64,000 nucleotides of DNA, from contig CAJOIW010000006.1 of assembly GCA_905234845.1 (NCBI GenBank), positions 1-64,000 on the forward strand, given 5' to 3'. The notes under the pieces were generated by a model that worked only from the letters and a program-made list of their open reading frames with translations, searched no databases and was not told the DNA's origin. This stretch comes from an uncultured Prevotella sp. Lineage in GTDB: Bacteria > Bacteroidota > Bacteroidia > Bacteroidales > Bacteroidaceae. Within the stretch, counting starts at the first letter, position 1. Each line of letters starts with the position of its first letter. This document shows positions 27,753 to 38,289 of the stretch, piece after piece. Both the position numbers and the translations under genes were made by a program.

Positions 27753-29240
27753 ATGCCAGATAATAAGAAACGAAACAATACACCTGTCGATACCACCTAT
27801 GGCCATCTTCAGCCACAAGCCCTCGACGTAGAGAAAATAGTTCTTGGCGCGCTCATGATAGATAGTGAGGCCTTCTCTGTTGTGTCAGAGATACTTGTGC
27901 CCGAGACTTTCTATGACCCCAAGCATCAGAAGATCTATCTCGCCATACAGACACTCAACATGGCGGAGCACCCTGCCGACCTCATCACCGTCACCGAGCA
28001 GCTACGCACACAAGGCGACCTTGAAACCATTGGCGGTGCCCCTTACATCGTAGACCTCACATCCCACGTCGCATCATCGGCCAACATCGAGTACTACGCC
28101 AGCATTCTGCGCAAGAAATTCCTTGCCCGACAACTCATCCGCTACGCCGGAATGATTGAACAAGGAGCCTTTGACGAGACTGCCGACGTTGACGTGCTCA
28201 TGCAGGAAGCTGAGGGAAAACTCTTCGAGCTCAGCCAGAAAAACATGAAAAAAGACTACACCCAGATTGACCCCGTAGTCGAAAAAGCCGTCAAGGCTAT
28301 CGAAACCGCATACGAAAATACCGGCGGCCTCACTGGCACTCCCTCTGGCTTCGAGAAACTCGATGACATCACCAGCGGCTGGCAGAACTCCGACCTTGTC
28401 ATCATCGCAGGCCGACCTGCCATGGGAAAAACCTCGTTCGCACTCTCTATTGCCAAGAATATCGCCGTCGATCATCAGCTGCCTGTAGCCTTCTTCTCGC
28501 TTGAAATGAGCAACCTCCAACTCGTGCAGCGACTGATGTCAAACGTCTGCTCCATTGACAGCAAGAAAATCCTCAACGGACAATTTTCGAAAGACGACTG
28601 GGAACGGCTCGACATCAATCTTCGCAAGCTCACGGGTGCACCACTATACGTTGATGATACACCCAACATGTCGGTCTTCGAACTGCGCTCTAAGGCACGC
28701 CGCCTAGTTCGGGAAAAAGACGTGAAGCTCATCATGATCGACTACCTCCAGCTTATGAACGCCAGCGGTATGCGTTTCGGTAATAGACAGGAAGAAGTTT
28801 CCACGATTTCGCGCTCACTGAAAGGTTTGGCCAAAGAACTCGACATCCCTGTGCTTGCCCTTTCACAACTCAACCGTCAGGTTGACTCTCGTGACAACGG
28901 TGACAAGGGCGAAGGCAAACGCCCGCAGCTCAGTGACCTGCGCGAGTCGGGAGCCATCGAGCAGGATGCCGACATGGTGCTCTTCGTACACCGGCCCGAA
29001 TACTACCGCATCTACGAAGACGAACATGGAAAGGATATGCGCGGCAAAGCGCTCATCATCATTGCCAAGCACCGTAAAGGAGCCACTGGCGACGTGACAC
29101 TCGACTTCAAAGGACAGTTCACCCGCTTCGAAAACGAACCTGTACATAACAAGAAACCCGTCAGCGAAGGAGGCGAGGTAATCGGAAGCCGCATGAACGA
29201 CGATACCCCTTTCCCACCGCCAGAAGGAGAAATGTCGTGA
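27753..29240 (+). CDS. dnaB: Replicative DNA helicase
   Basis: DnaB N-terminal domain; Walker A AGRPAMGKTSFALSIAKN; MIDYLQLMNA. Confidence 0.97.
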   Translation: MPDNKKRNNTPVDTTYGHLQPQALDVEKIVLGALMIDSEAFSVVSEILVPETFYDPKHQKIYLAIQTLNMAEHPADLITVTEQLRTQGDLETIGGAPYIVDLTSHVASSANIEYYASILRKKFLARQLIRYAGMIEQGAFDETADVDVLMQEAEGKLFELSQKNMKKDYTQIDPVVEKAVKAIETAYENTGGLTGTPSGFEKLDDITSGWQNSDLVIIAGRPAMGKTSFALSIAKNIAVDHQLPVAFFSLEMSNLQLVQRLMSNVCSIDSKKILNGQFSKDDWERLDINLRKLTGAPLYVDDTPNMSVFELRSKARRLVREKDVKLIMIDYLQLMNASGMRFGNRQEEVSTISRSLKGLAKELDIPVLALSQLNRQVDSRDNGDKGEGKRPQLSDLRESGAIEQDADMVLFVHRPEYYRIYEDEHGKDMRGKALIIIAKHRKGATGDVTLDFKGQFTRFENEPVHNKKPVSEGGEVIGSRMNDDTPFPPPEGEMS

Positions 29241-29296
29241 CACCACAACGTGACATCTCTACAAACAAAATTTGATTTTATGTTTTTTAACAAACG

Positions 29297-29331
29297 GCCG
29301 TGTTCATTTAACATGAATACGGCGTTTTTTT
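29297..29331 (+). terminator. Terminator downstream of dnaB
   Basis: Stem GCCGTGTTCAT/ATGAATACGGC followed by T7. Confidence 0.85.
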
Positions 29332-29425
29332 GAACAAGAAATATTGTAGACACAAATTTTTCACGTATGAGTGTGCAGCGCGGGAGGCAAGTTAATAAAT
29401 GGGGAATGAAAGATGATGAGAGAGC

Positions 29426-29551
29426 GTGTGCAATTTTTATTTTGCGAAAGATATATGTCTCGCGTCTGAAAGATAAGCTTTCACCTTCCGAAAGGCCATC
29501 TTTTAGACAACGAAAGACGGCCTTTCGGGAGGTGAAACATATATGTTTGAC
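29426..29551 (-). repeat. Dispersed hairpin-rich intergenic repeat, copy B (inverted relative to 47534-47657)
   Basis: Near-identical to the reverse complement of 47534-47657; contains GAAAGACGGCCTTTC and AAACATATATGTTT. Confidence 0.88.
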
Positions 29552-29690
29552 AATAAACTATCACTAATTTTATCAATTAGACAAAATGAAAGAGCTGGAA
29601 AATGGTATTTCCCGCTCCTAGAATTAAGAAAAATGTCGACAGAACCTGTTAACATTTCAATGCCCCGAAATTATTAAATTCTGTAAAATC

Positions 29691-30125
29691 TTATTGTCTT
29701 TCGCTCCTCACTAATAGGACAACATTGTATGCGGCAATAACAAACAGGGTGAGGAAGGCAATATAGGCTTGCAGAACAAGGGAAAGCCCCCCACCTTCTC
29801 CCCCGACAAGAGATATCTTTCTACCAATAGGTAATAAAAGATGAGAAAAGACTGTCTTCATCACGTTGAAACCGTCGGCATAGATGAATAATAGGATACA
29901 ACCCACGCCACAAAGTACCTTGAGAACACGCTCTATGGTTATTCCAGAAAGGACATGGCCCGTCTCAACCATTTTTGCCTCCGGCATACTCTTAATCTGG
30001 CTGATGACACAATCGGAGAAACCATTATCGGGAATTTCCGCTTCCTTAAACTGTGCGAAGAACTGGTTGACGAGCTGCTCGTCCTCCATGTTCAACATTT
30101 CGTCTTTAATCACATTATCTTTCAT
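29691..30125 (-). CDS. Small membrane protein, candidate anti-sigma partner
   Basis: N-terminal soluble helix, two TMs; overlaps the ECF sigma gene by 11 nt. Confidence 0.5.
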   Translation of the reverse strand: MKDNVIKDEMLNMEDEQLVNQFFAQFKEAEIPDNGFSDCVISQIKSMPEAKMVETGHVLSGITIERVLKVLCGVGCILLFIYADGFNVMKTVFSHLLLPIGRKISLVGGEGGGLSLVLQAYIAFLTLFVIAAYNVVLLVRSERQ

Positions 30126-30672
30126 AACCGTTTTCCTTTAGATAAGTTGCAAGTTTGTGTTTTCCTCGCGAGAGGTGCGATTTAACAGTTCCCGCATTCA
30201 TGCCGGTGATGGCGGCGATGCGGTCGATGGGCTGACCTTCGACAAGCTGTAATGTGACACATGTGCGCTCATCATCGGAAAGTTGGCCGAGGGCTGTATG
30301 GAAGTCGAAGGACAGGAGGGGGGATGAATGTTGGGTGACGGGTGATGAAGAATAGTTCTCCTTTCCGTCATCCCCCATCACCCGACACCCAACATCTTTA
30401 TTGCGACGGTGATGGTCGTAGAACACATTGTAGGCTATCCGGTAGAGCCAAGTGGAAAACGACGACTGCCCACGAAACTGCTTAATATTGACATAGGCTT
30501 TGACAAAAGTGTCTTGGGCAAGGTCATCGCTCAACTGCTCATCACCATGTGTCTGGCTGAGGAAGAAGCGACGGATAGGCGACTGATATTTCACAACCAG
30601 ACGGTCGAAAGCCCGCTGGTTGTGAAACATTACCACTTGAGTGACAAGTGCCAGGTCGCTCAATCCTTTCAT
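30115..30672 (-). CDS. ECF-type RNA polymerase sigma factor
   Basis: Sigma region 2 (LAQDTFVKAYVNIKQFRGQSSFSTWLYRIAYNVFYDHHRR) and region 4 (VEGQPIDRIAAITGMNAGTVKSHLSRGKHKL). Confidence 0.92.
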   Translation of the reverse strand: MKGLSDLALVTQVVMFHNQRAFDRLVVKYQSPIRRFFLSQTHGDEQLSDDLAQDTFVKAYVNIKQFRGQSSFSTWLYRIAYNVFYDHHRRNKDVGCRVMGDDGKENYSSSPVTQHSSPLLSFDFHTALGQLSDDERTCVTLQLVEGQPIDRIAAITGMNAGTVKSHLSRGKHKLATYLKENGYER

Positions 30673-30681
30673 CTTCTCTGA

Positions 30682-31392
30682 CTAATCTTTCTTCCGCGAT
30701 GTACGGGCAATAATCATCTGACCGACTCCGAGACAGGCGACAAGAATACCTATGCCAACGAGTCCATGGGCTCCCATAATCCAGAAGAGTGCCATAAGTC
30801 CTACGCCGATAGATGTATTTCTGACACCGCGCTGCCACATATCGTTCTCAGCATTGCGGGCAGCCACCTCATTCGTTTCCATCCCAGGAGCAGGGGGTGG
30901 CCCGGAAGCATTTCCCATATCGGCCATACGTTGCTCGCGGAAGTCAACATTGCGGTTATGGCGCTTAATGAGGTAGCGCAGAAGCATGATGACAATGATG
31001 ACAGGCAGCAGCAGGAACAGGAAGGCGAAGATGAGGCAGACAACTATAATGACGACAATGGCCCAGATATTCTCCCTGTTTTGTTTGGAAACAGCAGAGA
31101 GCCATGAGAACGGGTCGTCATAGTCATCGGGGTTAATACTGATGTCATCATCCGAGGCATCGGTTTCGTCGAAATCAGACGGAGCGACAACCGTAGTGTC
31201 GGAGTAGGCAACAACTTCGTCATTAACCGTTGCACTATCACTTACTACAGGTGTCTGCGGTTTGCTGACAACGGTTGTCGGCTGATGATGACGGTGCTTA
31301 GGTCTTGCGTCTACGTTAACAAGCCCGAGCGTGAGCAATAGGCTCAATACTATCAGATACTGTTTCATTTTCTTTGATTTTTTAAGTTTCAC
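30682..31392 (-). CDS. Membrane protein, DUF6249-like
   Basis: Signal peptide, acidic region, several TMs; adjacent to the ECF sigma gene. Confidence 0.55.
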   Translation of the reverse strand: MKLKKSKKMKQYLIVLSLLLTLGLVNVDARPKHRHHQPTTVVSKPQTPVVSDSATVNDEVVAYSDTTVVAPSDFDETDASDDDISINPDDYDDPFSWLSAVSKQNRENIWAIVVIIVVCLIFAFLFLLLPVIIVIMLLRYLIKRHNRNVDFREQRMADMGNASGPPPAPGMETNEVAARNAENDMWQRGVRNTSIGVGLMALFWIMGAHGLVGIGILVACLGVGQMIIARTSRKKD

Positions 31393-31497
31393 AAATTCAA
31401 ATTATCTGCATTTTCTATCCGTTAGACGAAAGAGTTGCCGATTTTGTTGCAAAAGTGCGAATATTTTTTTAATTTTGCAAGGCAAAAGCGGAAAATC

Positions 31498-32745
31498 ATG
31501 AATCTGCCAGACGATTTTTTGCATGAGACCAGAAGCGCGATGGGCGAGTGCCTCTTCGGGCTACTGATGGATGGAATGAAAGCGGAGCCGCCTGTAAGCA
31601 TACGGGTGAATCCCCTGAAGGGCACTGCCCCAGCCGATGGCGAGCAAGTGCCATGGTGCAGGTGGGGTTATTATCTGCTATCACGTCCGACTTTCACTTT
31701 CGATCCTCTGCTTCACGCAGGCTGCTACTATGTGCAGGAAGCCTCATCGATGTTTGTAGATCACGTTGTCCATCATCTCCTGTCCTCTCCATTATCACCC
31801 ATCACCCACCCATCATCACCTATATTGGCCCTCGACCTTTGTGCAGCCCCAGGTGGAAAATCCACCGCATTATCGTCAGCCCTGCCCGAAGGAAGTATGC
31901 TGATTAGCAATGAAACGGTGCCAAAGCGCGCTCGGATATTGAGTGAGAACATGCAGAAGTGGATGATGCCAGAGGGGAATCCCTATATCACAAACAATGC
32001 GGCACACGATTTCCAAAAGACGAAGCTCCTGTTCGACCTGATTCTCTGCGATGTACCCTGCTCAGGCGAGGGAATGTTTCGCAAAAATGAGAGAGCTATT
32101 GAGGAATGGTCGCTTGCCAGCGTGAAGAGATGCCAACAACTGCAGCGGCAGATTGTCTCCGACATCTGGCCCTGTCTGCGTCCAGGAGGAGTAATGATTT
32201 ACTCAACCTGCACGTTCAACATTCATGAGAACGAGGAGAACGTGGCTTGGATAGCCAAGGAGCTTGATGCCGAAACCATAGAAATTCCTGTGGAAAGCGA
32301 GTGGAACATTACAGGCCCACTAACAGGGAGTCATCCTGTCTGCCGATTTATTCCCGGCATTACACGAGGCGAAGGATTGTTCATGGCAGTATTGAAGAAG
32401 AAAGGGCTCAACACCGACGACAATTTCCAGTTCAAGCGTGAGATAACAGGTAAGGTAAAATGCTCCCGTCTAAAGATTGTCCCCAATGATTTTCTTAATG
32501 CATACAGAGAGGTCGCCAAGACACCTGCCCATTGCGCAGACCTTTCCTACGAACAGGCTATTGCCTATCTGCGGGGCGAGGCCATCGTCTTACCACCCGA
32601 CACCCCGCGCGGTATGATAGTCGTCAGTTATCAGGGGCATCCACTTGGTCTGGCGAAGAACATTGGGAACCGCGCCAACAATCTCTACCCCAAAGAGTGG
32701 CGCATCAAGAGTACGCACATTCCTACCCAGGAGTTCAGAAATTAA
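31498..32745 (+). CDS. rRNA cytosine-C5 methyltransferase, RsmF/NOL1-like
   Basis: [37 protein letters not shown]. Start at the internal ATG (MNLPDDF) preferred over 31435. Confidence 0.92.
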   Translation: MNLPDDFLHETRSAMGECLFGLLMDGMKAEPPVSIRVNPLKGTAPADGEQVPWCRWGYYLLSRPTFTFDPLLHAGCYYVQEASSMFVDHVVHHLLSSPLSPITHPSSPILALDLCAAPGGKSTALSSALPEGSMLISNETVPKRARILSENMQKWMMPEGNPYITNNAAHDFQKTKLLFDLILCDVPCSGEGMFRKNERAIEEWSLASVKRCQQLQRQIVSDIWPCLRPGGVMIYSTCTFNIHENEENVAWIAKELDAETIEIPVESEWNITGPLTGSHPVCRFIPGITRGEGLFMAVLKKKGLNTDDNFQFKREITGKVKCSRLKIVPNDFLNAYREVAKTPAHCADLSYEQAIAYLRGEAIVLPPDTPRGMIVVSYQGHPLGLAKNIGNRANNLYPKEWRIKSTHIPTQEFRN

Positions 32746-32770
32746 AACGTTAAGGAGTTTACAACAAAAT

Positions 32771-33565
32771 ATGAAACAATATCTCAATCTGCTCGACCGC
32801 ATCCTGACGGAGGGCACAAAGAAAGAAGACCGAACGGGAACGGGAACGCTCTCAGTGTTTGGCAATCAGATGCGTTTCAATCTCGAAGAGGGCTTTCCGC
32901 TGCTGACGACAAAAAAACTACATCTGAAGAGTATTATCTATGAACTGCTTTGGTTCTTGCGCGGTGACACAAACGTGCACTGGTTGCAAGAGCGCGGCGT
33001 GCGCATCTGGAACGAATGGGCCGATGAGAACGGTGAGTTGGGACCTGTCTATGGTCACCAGTGGCGTTCGTGGCCCGACTATGAAGGCGGGACTATCGAT
33101 CAGATTCAGCTAGTGCTAGACCAGATTAAACATTCCCCAGACTCGCGCCGTATGATAGTTTCGGCCTGGAATGTGGCTGAGGTAAACAAGATGGCCTTGC
33201 CCCCATGTCACACGATGTTCCAATTCTACGTGGCTGACGGCAAATTATCACTCCAGTTATACCAGCGCTCGGCTGATACGTTTCTCGGTGTGCCGTTCAA
33301 CATCGCATCATACGCACTCCTACTGCTGATGATGGCACAGGTGACAGGACTACGTCCAGGAGAGTTCATCCATACCACCGGCGACACCCATCTTTACCTG
33401 AACCATCTTGAGCAAGCCCGCCTGCAGCTCACACGCACACCACGGCAACTACCCGTGATGCGACTGAACCCTGACGTGAAGGATTTGTTTGCCTTCAACT
33501 ATGAGGATTTCTCATTGGAGAACTACGACCCCTGGCCGCATATCAAGGCAGAAGTGAGTGTGTAA
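32771..33565 (+). CDS. thyA: Thymidylate synthase
   Basis: [38 protein letters not shown]. Start at the internal ATG preferred over 32645. Confidence 0.97.
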   Translation: MKQYLNLLDRILTEGTKKEDRTGTGTLSVFGNQMRFNLEEGFPLLTTKKLHLKSIIYELLWFLRGDTNVHWLQERGVRIWNEWADENGELGPVYGHQWRSWPDYEGGTIDQIQLVLDQIKHSPDSRRMIVSAWNVAEVNKMALPPCHTMFQFYVADGKLSLQLYQRSADTFLGVPFNIASYALLLLMMAQVTGLRPGEFIHTTGDTHLYLNHLEQARLQLTRTPRQLPVMRLNPDVKDLFAFNYEDFSLENYDPWPHIKAEVSV

Positions 33566-33584
33566 AAGTATTTAGTGTTTCAAC

Positions 33585-34073
33585 ATGATTAGCATTATCG
33601 CGGCCGTAGCCCGCAACAGAGCTATCGGCTATCAGAACAAACTTATTTACTGGCTGCCCAACGACCTAAAGCGTTTCCGGCTACTGACAACGGGGCACAC
33701 CATTATCATGGGGCGCCGCACCTTTGAGTCGTTACCCAAAGGCGCACTTCCTAATAGAAGAAATATCGTACTGAGCCGAAGCAAAAAGGAATTCCCCGGT
33801 TGTGAGAGTTTCCCGTCGCTTGAGGTGGCATTGCAACATTGCAAGAGCGATGAGGATGTCTATATCATAGGCGGCGCGGCGGTCTATGCGCAGGCAATGA
33901 AAGTGGCTGATCGTCTGTATCTGACAGAGATAGATGATACACCCGACAATGCCGATACCTTCTTTCCGCCTTACGGGAGTTGGAAAGAAATTAAGCGTGA
34001 CTGCCATCGGAAAGATGACCGCCACGCTTACGACTATGCCTTTGTCGACTATATGAGAGACGACAACTGTTAG
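33585..34073 (+). CDS. folA: Dihydrofolate reductase
   Basis: ISIIAAVARNRAIGYQNKLIYWLPNDLKRFR, IIMGRRTFESLP, IIGGAAVYAQ. Confidence 0.96.
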   Translation: MISIIAAVARNRAIGYQNKLIYWLPNDLKRFRLLTTGHTIIMGRRTFESLPKGALPNRRNIVLSRSKKEFPGCESFPSLEVALQHCKSDEDVYIIGGAAVYAQAMKVADRLYLTEIDDTPDNADTFFPPYGSWKEIKRDCHRKDDRHAYDYAFVDYMRDDNC

Positions 34074-34077
34074 CCCG

Positions 34078-34557
34078 TTATTTTGTTTTTACCTCTTCGA
34101 GTGCCGATACCCAGTTCGTGTCGATAGAAAATTGTGTGATATAGCCTGGGTTATCTATGTAGGCATAGACCATCTCTTTGTCCATATCATTGAACAGCGC
34201 GTTACCCGTCGTGGCACCCTTGAATCGCGCCATCACCAACTCACGCTCCTTCTTGTTCTTTGCCTCGGCCAGTTTCTTTACGTAAAGATTCACAAACTCA
34301 ATCAGCGCATTTGCCTGCGTGCCAAGCTCAATTACAGTGAAGCCTTCTGTCTGTCCGCCCTTTTCCAAAAGATAGTAGAGTGCATCATACTTGAAACAAG
34401 CCACCTTCCGCTCTTCCAGACCAAGCGACTTGTCGGCAGCTTGTTTTTCGGAATATGTCATCAGCCGTTTCACCTCATTGTAGATTTCTTCCTCCTGTGC
34501 ACTTGCACCCATCAAAAAGCTGCATAGCAAGGTGCAAACCATCAATATTTTCTTCAT
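34078..34557 (-). CDS. Hypothetical exported protein
   Basis: Signal peptide MKKILMVCTLLCSFLMGASAQ; no recognised domain. Confidence 0.6.
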   Translation of the reverse strand: MKKILMVCTLLCSFLMGASAQEEEIYNEVKRLMTYSEKQAADKSLGLEERKVACFKYDALYYLLEKGGQTEGFTVIELGTQANALIEFVNLYVKKLAEAKNKKERELVMARFKGATTGNALFNDMDKEMVYAYIDNPGYITQFSIDTNWVSALEEVKTK

Positions 34558-34815
34558 GCTTTTATTGTTATTTATTTGTTTTCTTTTTTCCTGCTTATCT
34601 GAAAGCGTGCAAATTTAGTGATAAAAAGCCGAACAGCCCCTAATCACTGTCATCCTTTTTTTCTTTTTTAATACTTTTTATCTACTCAAAACACTTCCAT
34701 CCCATGCCACGGCATTCATCACCCAAGAAACTAGCCTTCACGGCACGAAAGTTTATCTTTCGTTATCGGAAGACAAGAAAACGAACGTTTCTTTTGCGGT
34801 CTCATTTATTTTTCG

Positions 34816-34823
34816 TACCTTTG
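34816..34823 (+). promoter_or_regulatory. -7 element TACCTTTG upstream of ileS
   Basis: Consensus match, 48 bp upstream of ATG. Confidence 0.6.
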
Positions 34824-34871
34824 CAACCCGAAAAGTGAACATATAATTTAATAAGGTAAAACTACAAAATA

Positions 34872-37800
34872 ATGGCAAAGCGATTTGCAGAGCACAGCGG
34901 TCTTGACTTGACCGCGACGAACAACAGGATATTGGCACGATGGGAGCAGCTCGACGTATTCCATCGGAGTATTAACGAGCGCGAGGGACAGCCGCAGTTT
35001 GTATTCTTCGAAGGACCTCCGTCGGCCAATGGTCATCCTGGTATCCACCATGTATTGGCTCGCAGTATCAAAGACACTTTCAATCGTTATAAGACCATGC
35101 GCGGCTATCAGGTACACCGCAAGGCCGGATGGGACACACACGGACTGCCCGTAGAACTGGGTGTAGAGAAAGAGCTGGGCATTACCAAAGCCGACATCGA
35201 CAACCGCGAGAGTGACAAATACATCTCTACGGAAGAGTATAACCAAAAGTGTCGTGAGAACGTGATGAAGTTCACCGCCGAATGGCGTGAGCTGACCGAG
35301 CGAATGGGCTACTTCGTTGACCTCGACCATCCCTACATCACCTACGACAACAAATACATTGAGACGCTTTGGTGGCTACTGCGCCAGCTCTACGACCAAG
35401 GACTGCTCTACAAAGGCTACACCATACAGCCCTATTCTCCCGCTGCAGGAACCGGACTCTCAAGCCATGAGCTGAATCAGCCGGGCTGCTACCGCGACGT
35501 GAAGGACACCACCTGCACAGCTATGTTCAAGATTAAAGATAAGGCCGATTGGTACTTCCTCGCATGGACGACGACCCCCTGGACTCTGGCTGCCAACTCC
35601 GCACTCTGCGTGGGACCAAAGATTGACTACGTGGCCGTTAAGACCTTCAACCCCTACTCGGCAAAACCCGTGACCATCGTCATGGCCGAGGCACGACTCA
35701 ATGCCTATTTCAAGGAAGAAGGACGCGACGCCAACTTCGCAGCCTACAAGCAAGGCGACAAGGTGATTCCCTGGAAGGTGATTGCAAGATATAAAGGAAC
35801 CGATCTCACAGGCATGCGGTACGAACAGCTCATGCCGATGATACGTCCCATAGGTGATGCCTTCCGCGTCATCGAAGGCGACTATGTAACAACGGAAGAT
35901 GGTACAGGCATCGTACACATCGCCCCAAATTTTGGAGCCGACGATGCGTTCGTGGCAAAGAAGGCAGGTATCTGCCCTATTGTGCTCATCGACAAAAAAG
36001 GCAATGAGCGTCCTGTTGTCGACCTCGAAGGAAAATACTTCAACGTGGAAGACCTCGATGCTGACTTCGTTGAGAAATACGTGAACCTTGACGAGTGGCT
36101 GAAGTTTGCAGGCCGCTACGTGAAGAATGCCTATGACGACACGCTCACCGAGAAAGACGAGACGCTCGACATCTCCATTTGCATGGATCTGAAAGCACTT
36201 GGCAAAGTATTTAAGATAGAGAAACACACGCACAACTATCCGCACTGCTGGCGCACCGACAAACCTGTGCTCTACTATCCACTCGACTCGTGGTTTATTA
36301 AGTCTACAGCCAAGAAAGAGCGCATGGCCGAACTGAACAAGACCATCAACTGGCAACCTGAATCGACAGGAACAGGCCGTTTCGGAAACTGGCTTGAGAA
36401 CCTTAACGACTGGAACCTCTCGCGCTCGCGCTTCTGGGGCACACCACTACCTATCTGGCGATCAGAAGACGGAGAGGAAATCTGTATCGGTTCGGTGGAA
36501 GAACTTTACGACGAGATAGAGAAAGCCGTCGCAGTAGGTGTAATGACAACAAACCCACTGAAAGAAAAAGGCTTTGTACCTGGCAATATGAGCCAAGAGA
36601 ACTACGACCGCATCGACCTGCACCGCCCATACGTAGACCACATCGTACTGGTTTCGCCTACTGGCAAGCCCATGAAACGCGAAGCTGACCTCATCGACGT
36701 ATGGTTCGACTCTGGCTCTATGCCCTATGCACAAGTACACTACCCCTTCGAAAACCGCGATGCGATAGACAAACGGCTGGCCTTCCCCGCCGACTTCATC
36801 AATGAAGGTGTAGACCAGACACGTGGCTGGTTTTTCACTCTCCATGCTATCGCAACGATGGTATTCGACAGCGTAGCCTTCAAAAACGTTATCTCGACTG
36901 GCCTTGTACTCGACTCGAAGGGCAACAAAATGTCGAAGCACGTTGGCAATGTGATTAATCCGTTTGAGATGATAGAAAAATACGGTAGCGATGCTGTGCG
37001 ATTCTACATGATGACTAACTCGGAACCTTGGGACAACCTGAAATTCGATCCAGAAGGCGTGGACGAGGTTCGTCGTAAACTCTTTGGCACACTCTACAAC
37101 ACCTACTCATTCTTTGCCCTATACGCCAATGTTGACGGCTATGACCCGTCGGCCACGATTGGGTCGCAACGAGCTGAGCGTCCTGAAATCGACCGATGGA
37201 TTCTCTCATGTCTGAACACTTTGGTGAAACGTGTCATAGAAGATATGGACGGCTACGACCCCACACGTGCCGGACGACTGATTGACCAGTTCGTAAACGA
37301 TGACCTGTCAAACTGGTACGTGCGACTGAACCGCAAACGCTTCTGGGGTAAGGAGATGAGTGACGACAAACGCTCAGCCTACGACACACTCTACACCTGC
37401 CTGATGACCATTGCAAAACTACTTGCCCCATTTGCACCATTCTATACGGACGAACTCTATAAAGACCTCGGAGGTGAAATGGATAGTGTACATCTCGACA
37501 TGTTCCCTACCGCTAATGAGGAACTCATCGACAAGGAACTTGAAGCCCGAATGGAAATGGCTCAAAAGATTACCTCCATGACGCTTGCTCTACGTCGCAA
37601 AGTCAACATAAAAGTACGTCAACCACTACAGCAAATTATGATTCCCGCGGTGAACGATGAGCAACGACAGCACATTGAGGCCGTAAAGGAACTCATAAAG
37701 AATGAGGTCAACGTGAAAGAACTGAACTTTGTTGAAGGTCAGAGTATACTCGTTAAAAAAGTAAAGTGTAACTTCCGTACTATGGGTAAGAAATTCGGTA

Positions 37801-38267
37801 AACTCATGAAAGGTATCGCCACCCAGATGAACACACTTGACCAAGAGCAAATAGCATCACTTGAAAATACAGGGCAAATAGCTCTAATGGTTGAGGGACA
37901 AGAAGTTATTGTAGACAAAGAAGATGTGGAAATCATCAGCGAGGACATTCCAGGATGGTTAGTTTCAAACGAAGGCAACCTTACCGTAGCCCTTGAAGTT
38001 GAGCTTAATGATGAGCTACGCAAAGAGGGCATGGCTCGCGAACTCATTAACCGTATACAAAACTTGAGAAAAGAAAGTGGCTTTGAGATTACTGACCGCA
38101 TCAGCGTTGTCATTGGGTCAAACGAACAGACCGATGACGCCATTGAAGCTTATGGAGATTATATTAAAACGCAAGTGCTGGCTATCGATATTACCATTGC
38201 CGAAAATGATGGCACCAGAGTGGATTTCGACGATTTTTCAATCAATATTACAATCAATAAGAATTAA
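34872..38267 (+). CDS. ileS: Isoleucyl-tRNA synthetase
   Basis: GPPSANGHPGIHH, KMSKHVGNV; 1131 aa. Confidence 0.97.
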   Translation: MAKRFAEHSGLDLTATNNRILARWEQLDVFHRSINEREGQPQFVFFEGPPSANGHPGIHHVLARSIKDTFNRYKTMRGYQVHRKAGWDTHGLPVELGVEKELGITKADIDNRESDKYISTEEYNQKCRENVMKFTAEWRELTERMGYFVDLDHPYITYDNKYIETLWWLLRQLYDQGLLYKGYTIQPYSPAAGTGLSSHELNQPGCYRDVKDTTCTAMFKIKDKADWYFLAWTTTPWTLAANSALCVGPKIDYVAVKTFNPYSAKPVTIVMAEARLNAYFKEEGRDANFAAYKQGDKVIPWKVIARYKGTDLTGMRYEQLMPMIRPIGDAFRVIEGDYVTTEDGTGIVHIAPNFGADDAFVAKKAGICPIVLIDKKGNERPVVDLEGKYFNVEDLDADFVEKYVNLDEWLKFAGRYVKNAYDDTLTEKDETLDISICMDLKALGKVFKIEKHTHNYPHCWRTDKPVLYYPLDSWFIKSTAKKERMAELNKTINWQPESTGTGRFGNWLENLNDWNLSRSRFWGTPLPIWRSEDGEEICIGSVEELYDEIEKAVAVGVMTTNPLKEKGFVPGNMSQENYDRIDLHRPYVDHIVLVSPTGKPMKREADLIDVWFDSGSMPYAQVHYPFENRDAIDKRLAFPADFINEGVDQTRGWFFTLHAIATMVFDSVAFKNVISTGLVLDSKGNKMSKHVGNVINPFEMIEKYGSDAVRFYMMTNSEPWDNLKFDPEGVDEVRRKLFGTLYNTYSFFALYANVDGYDPSATIGSQRAERPEIDRWILSCLNTLVKRVIEDMDGYDPTRAGRLIDQFVNDDLSNWYVRLNRKRFWGKEMSDDKRSAYDTLYTCLMTIAKLLAPFAPFYTDELYKDLGGEMDSVHLDMFPTANEELIDKELEARMEMAQKITSMTLALRRKVNIKVRQPLQQIMIPAVNDEQRQHIEAVKELIKNEVNVKELNFVEGQSILVKKVKCNFRTMGKKFGKLMKGIATQMNTLDQEQIASLENTGQIALMVEGQEVIVDKEDVEIISEDIPGWLVSNEGNLTVALEVELNDELRKEGMARELINRIQNLRKESGFEITDRISVVIGSNEQTDDAIEAYGDYIKTQVLAIDITIAENDGTRVDFDDFSINITINKN

Positions 38268-38289
38268 CAAATAAATAAGAATACAGATT

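Noticed and set aside
35460-36356. 298-aa minus-strand ORF inside ileS
   Set aside because: Antisense to a conserved synthetase, no promoter or domain evidence.
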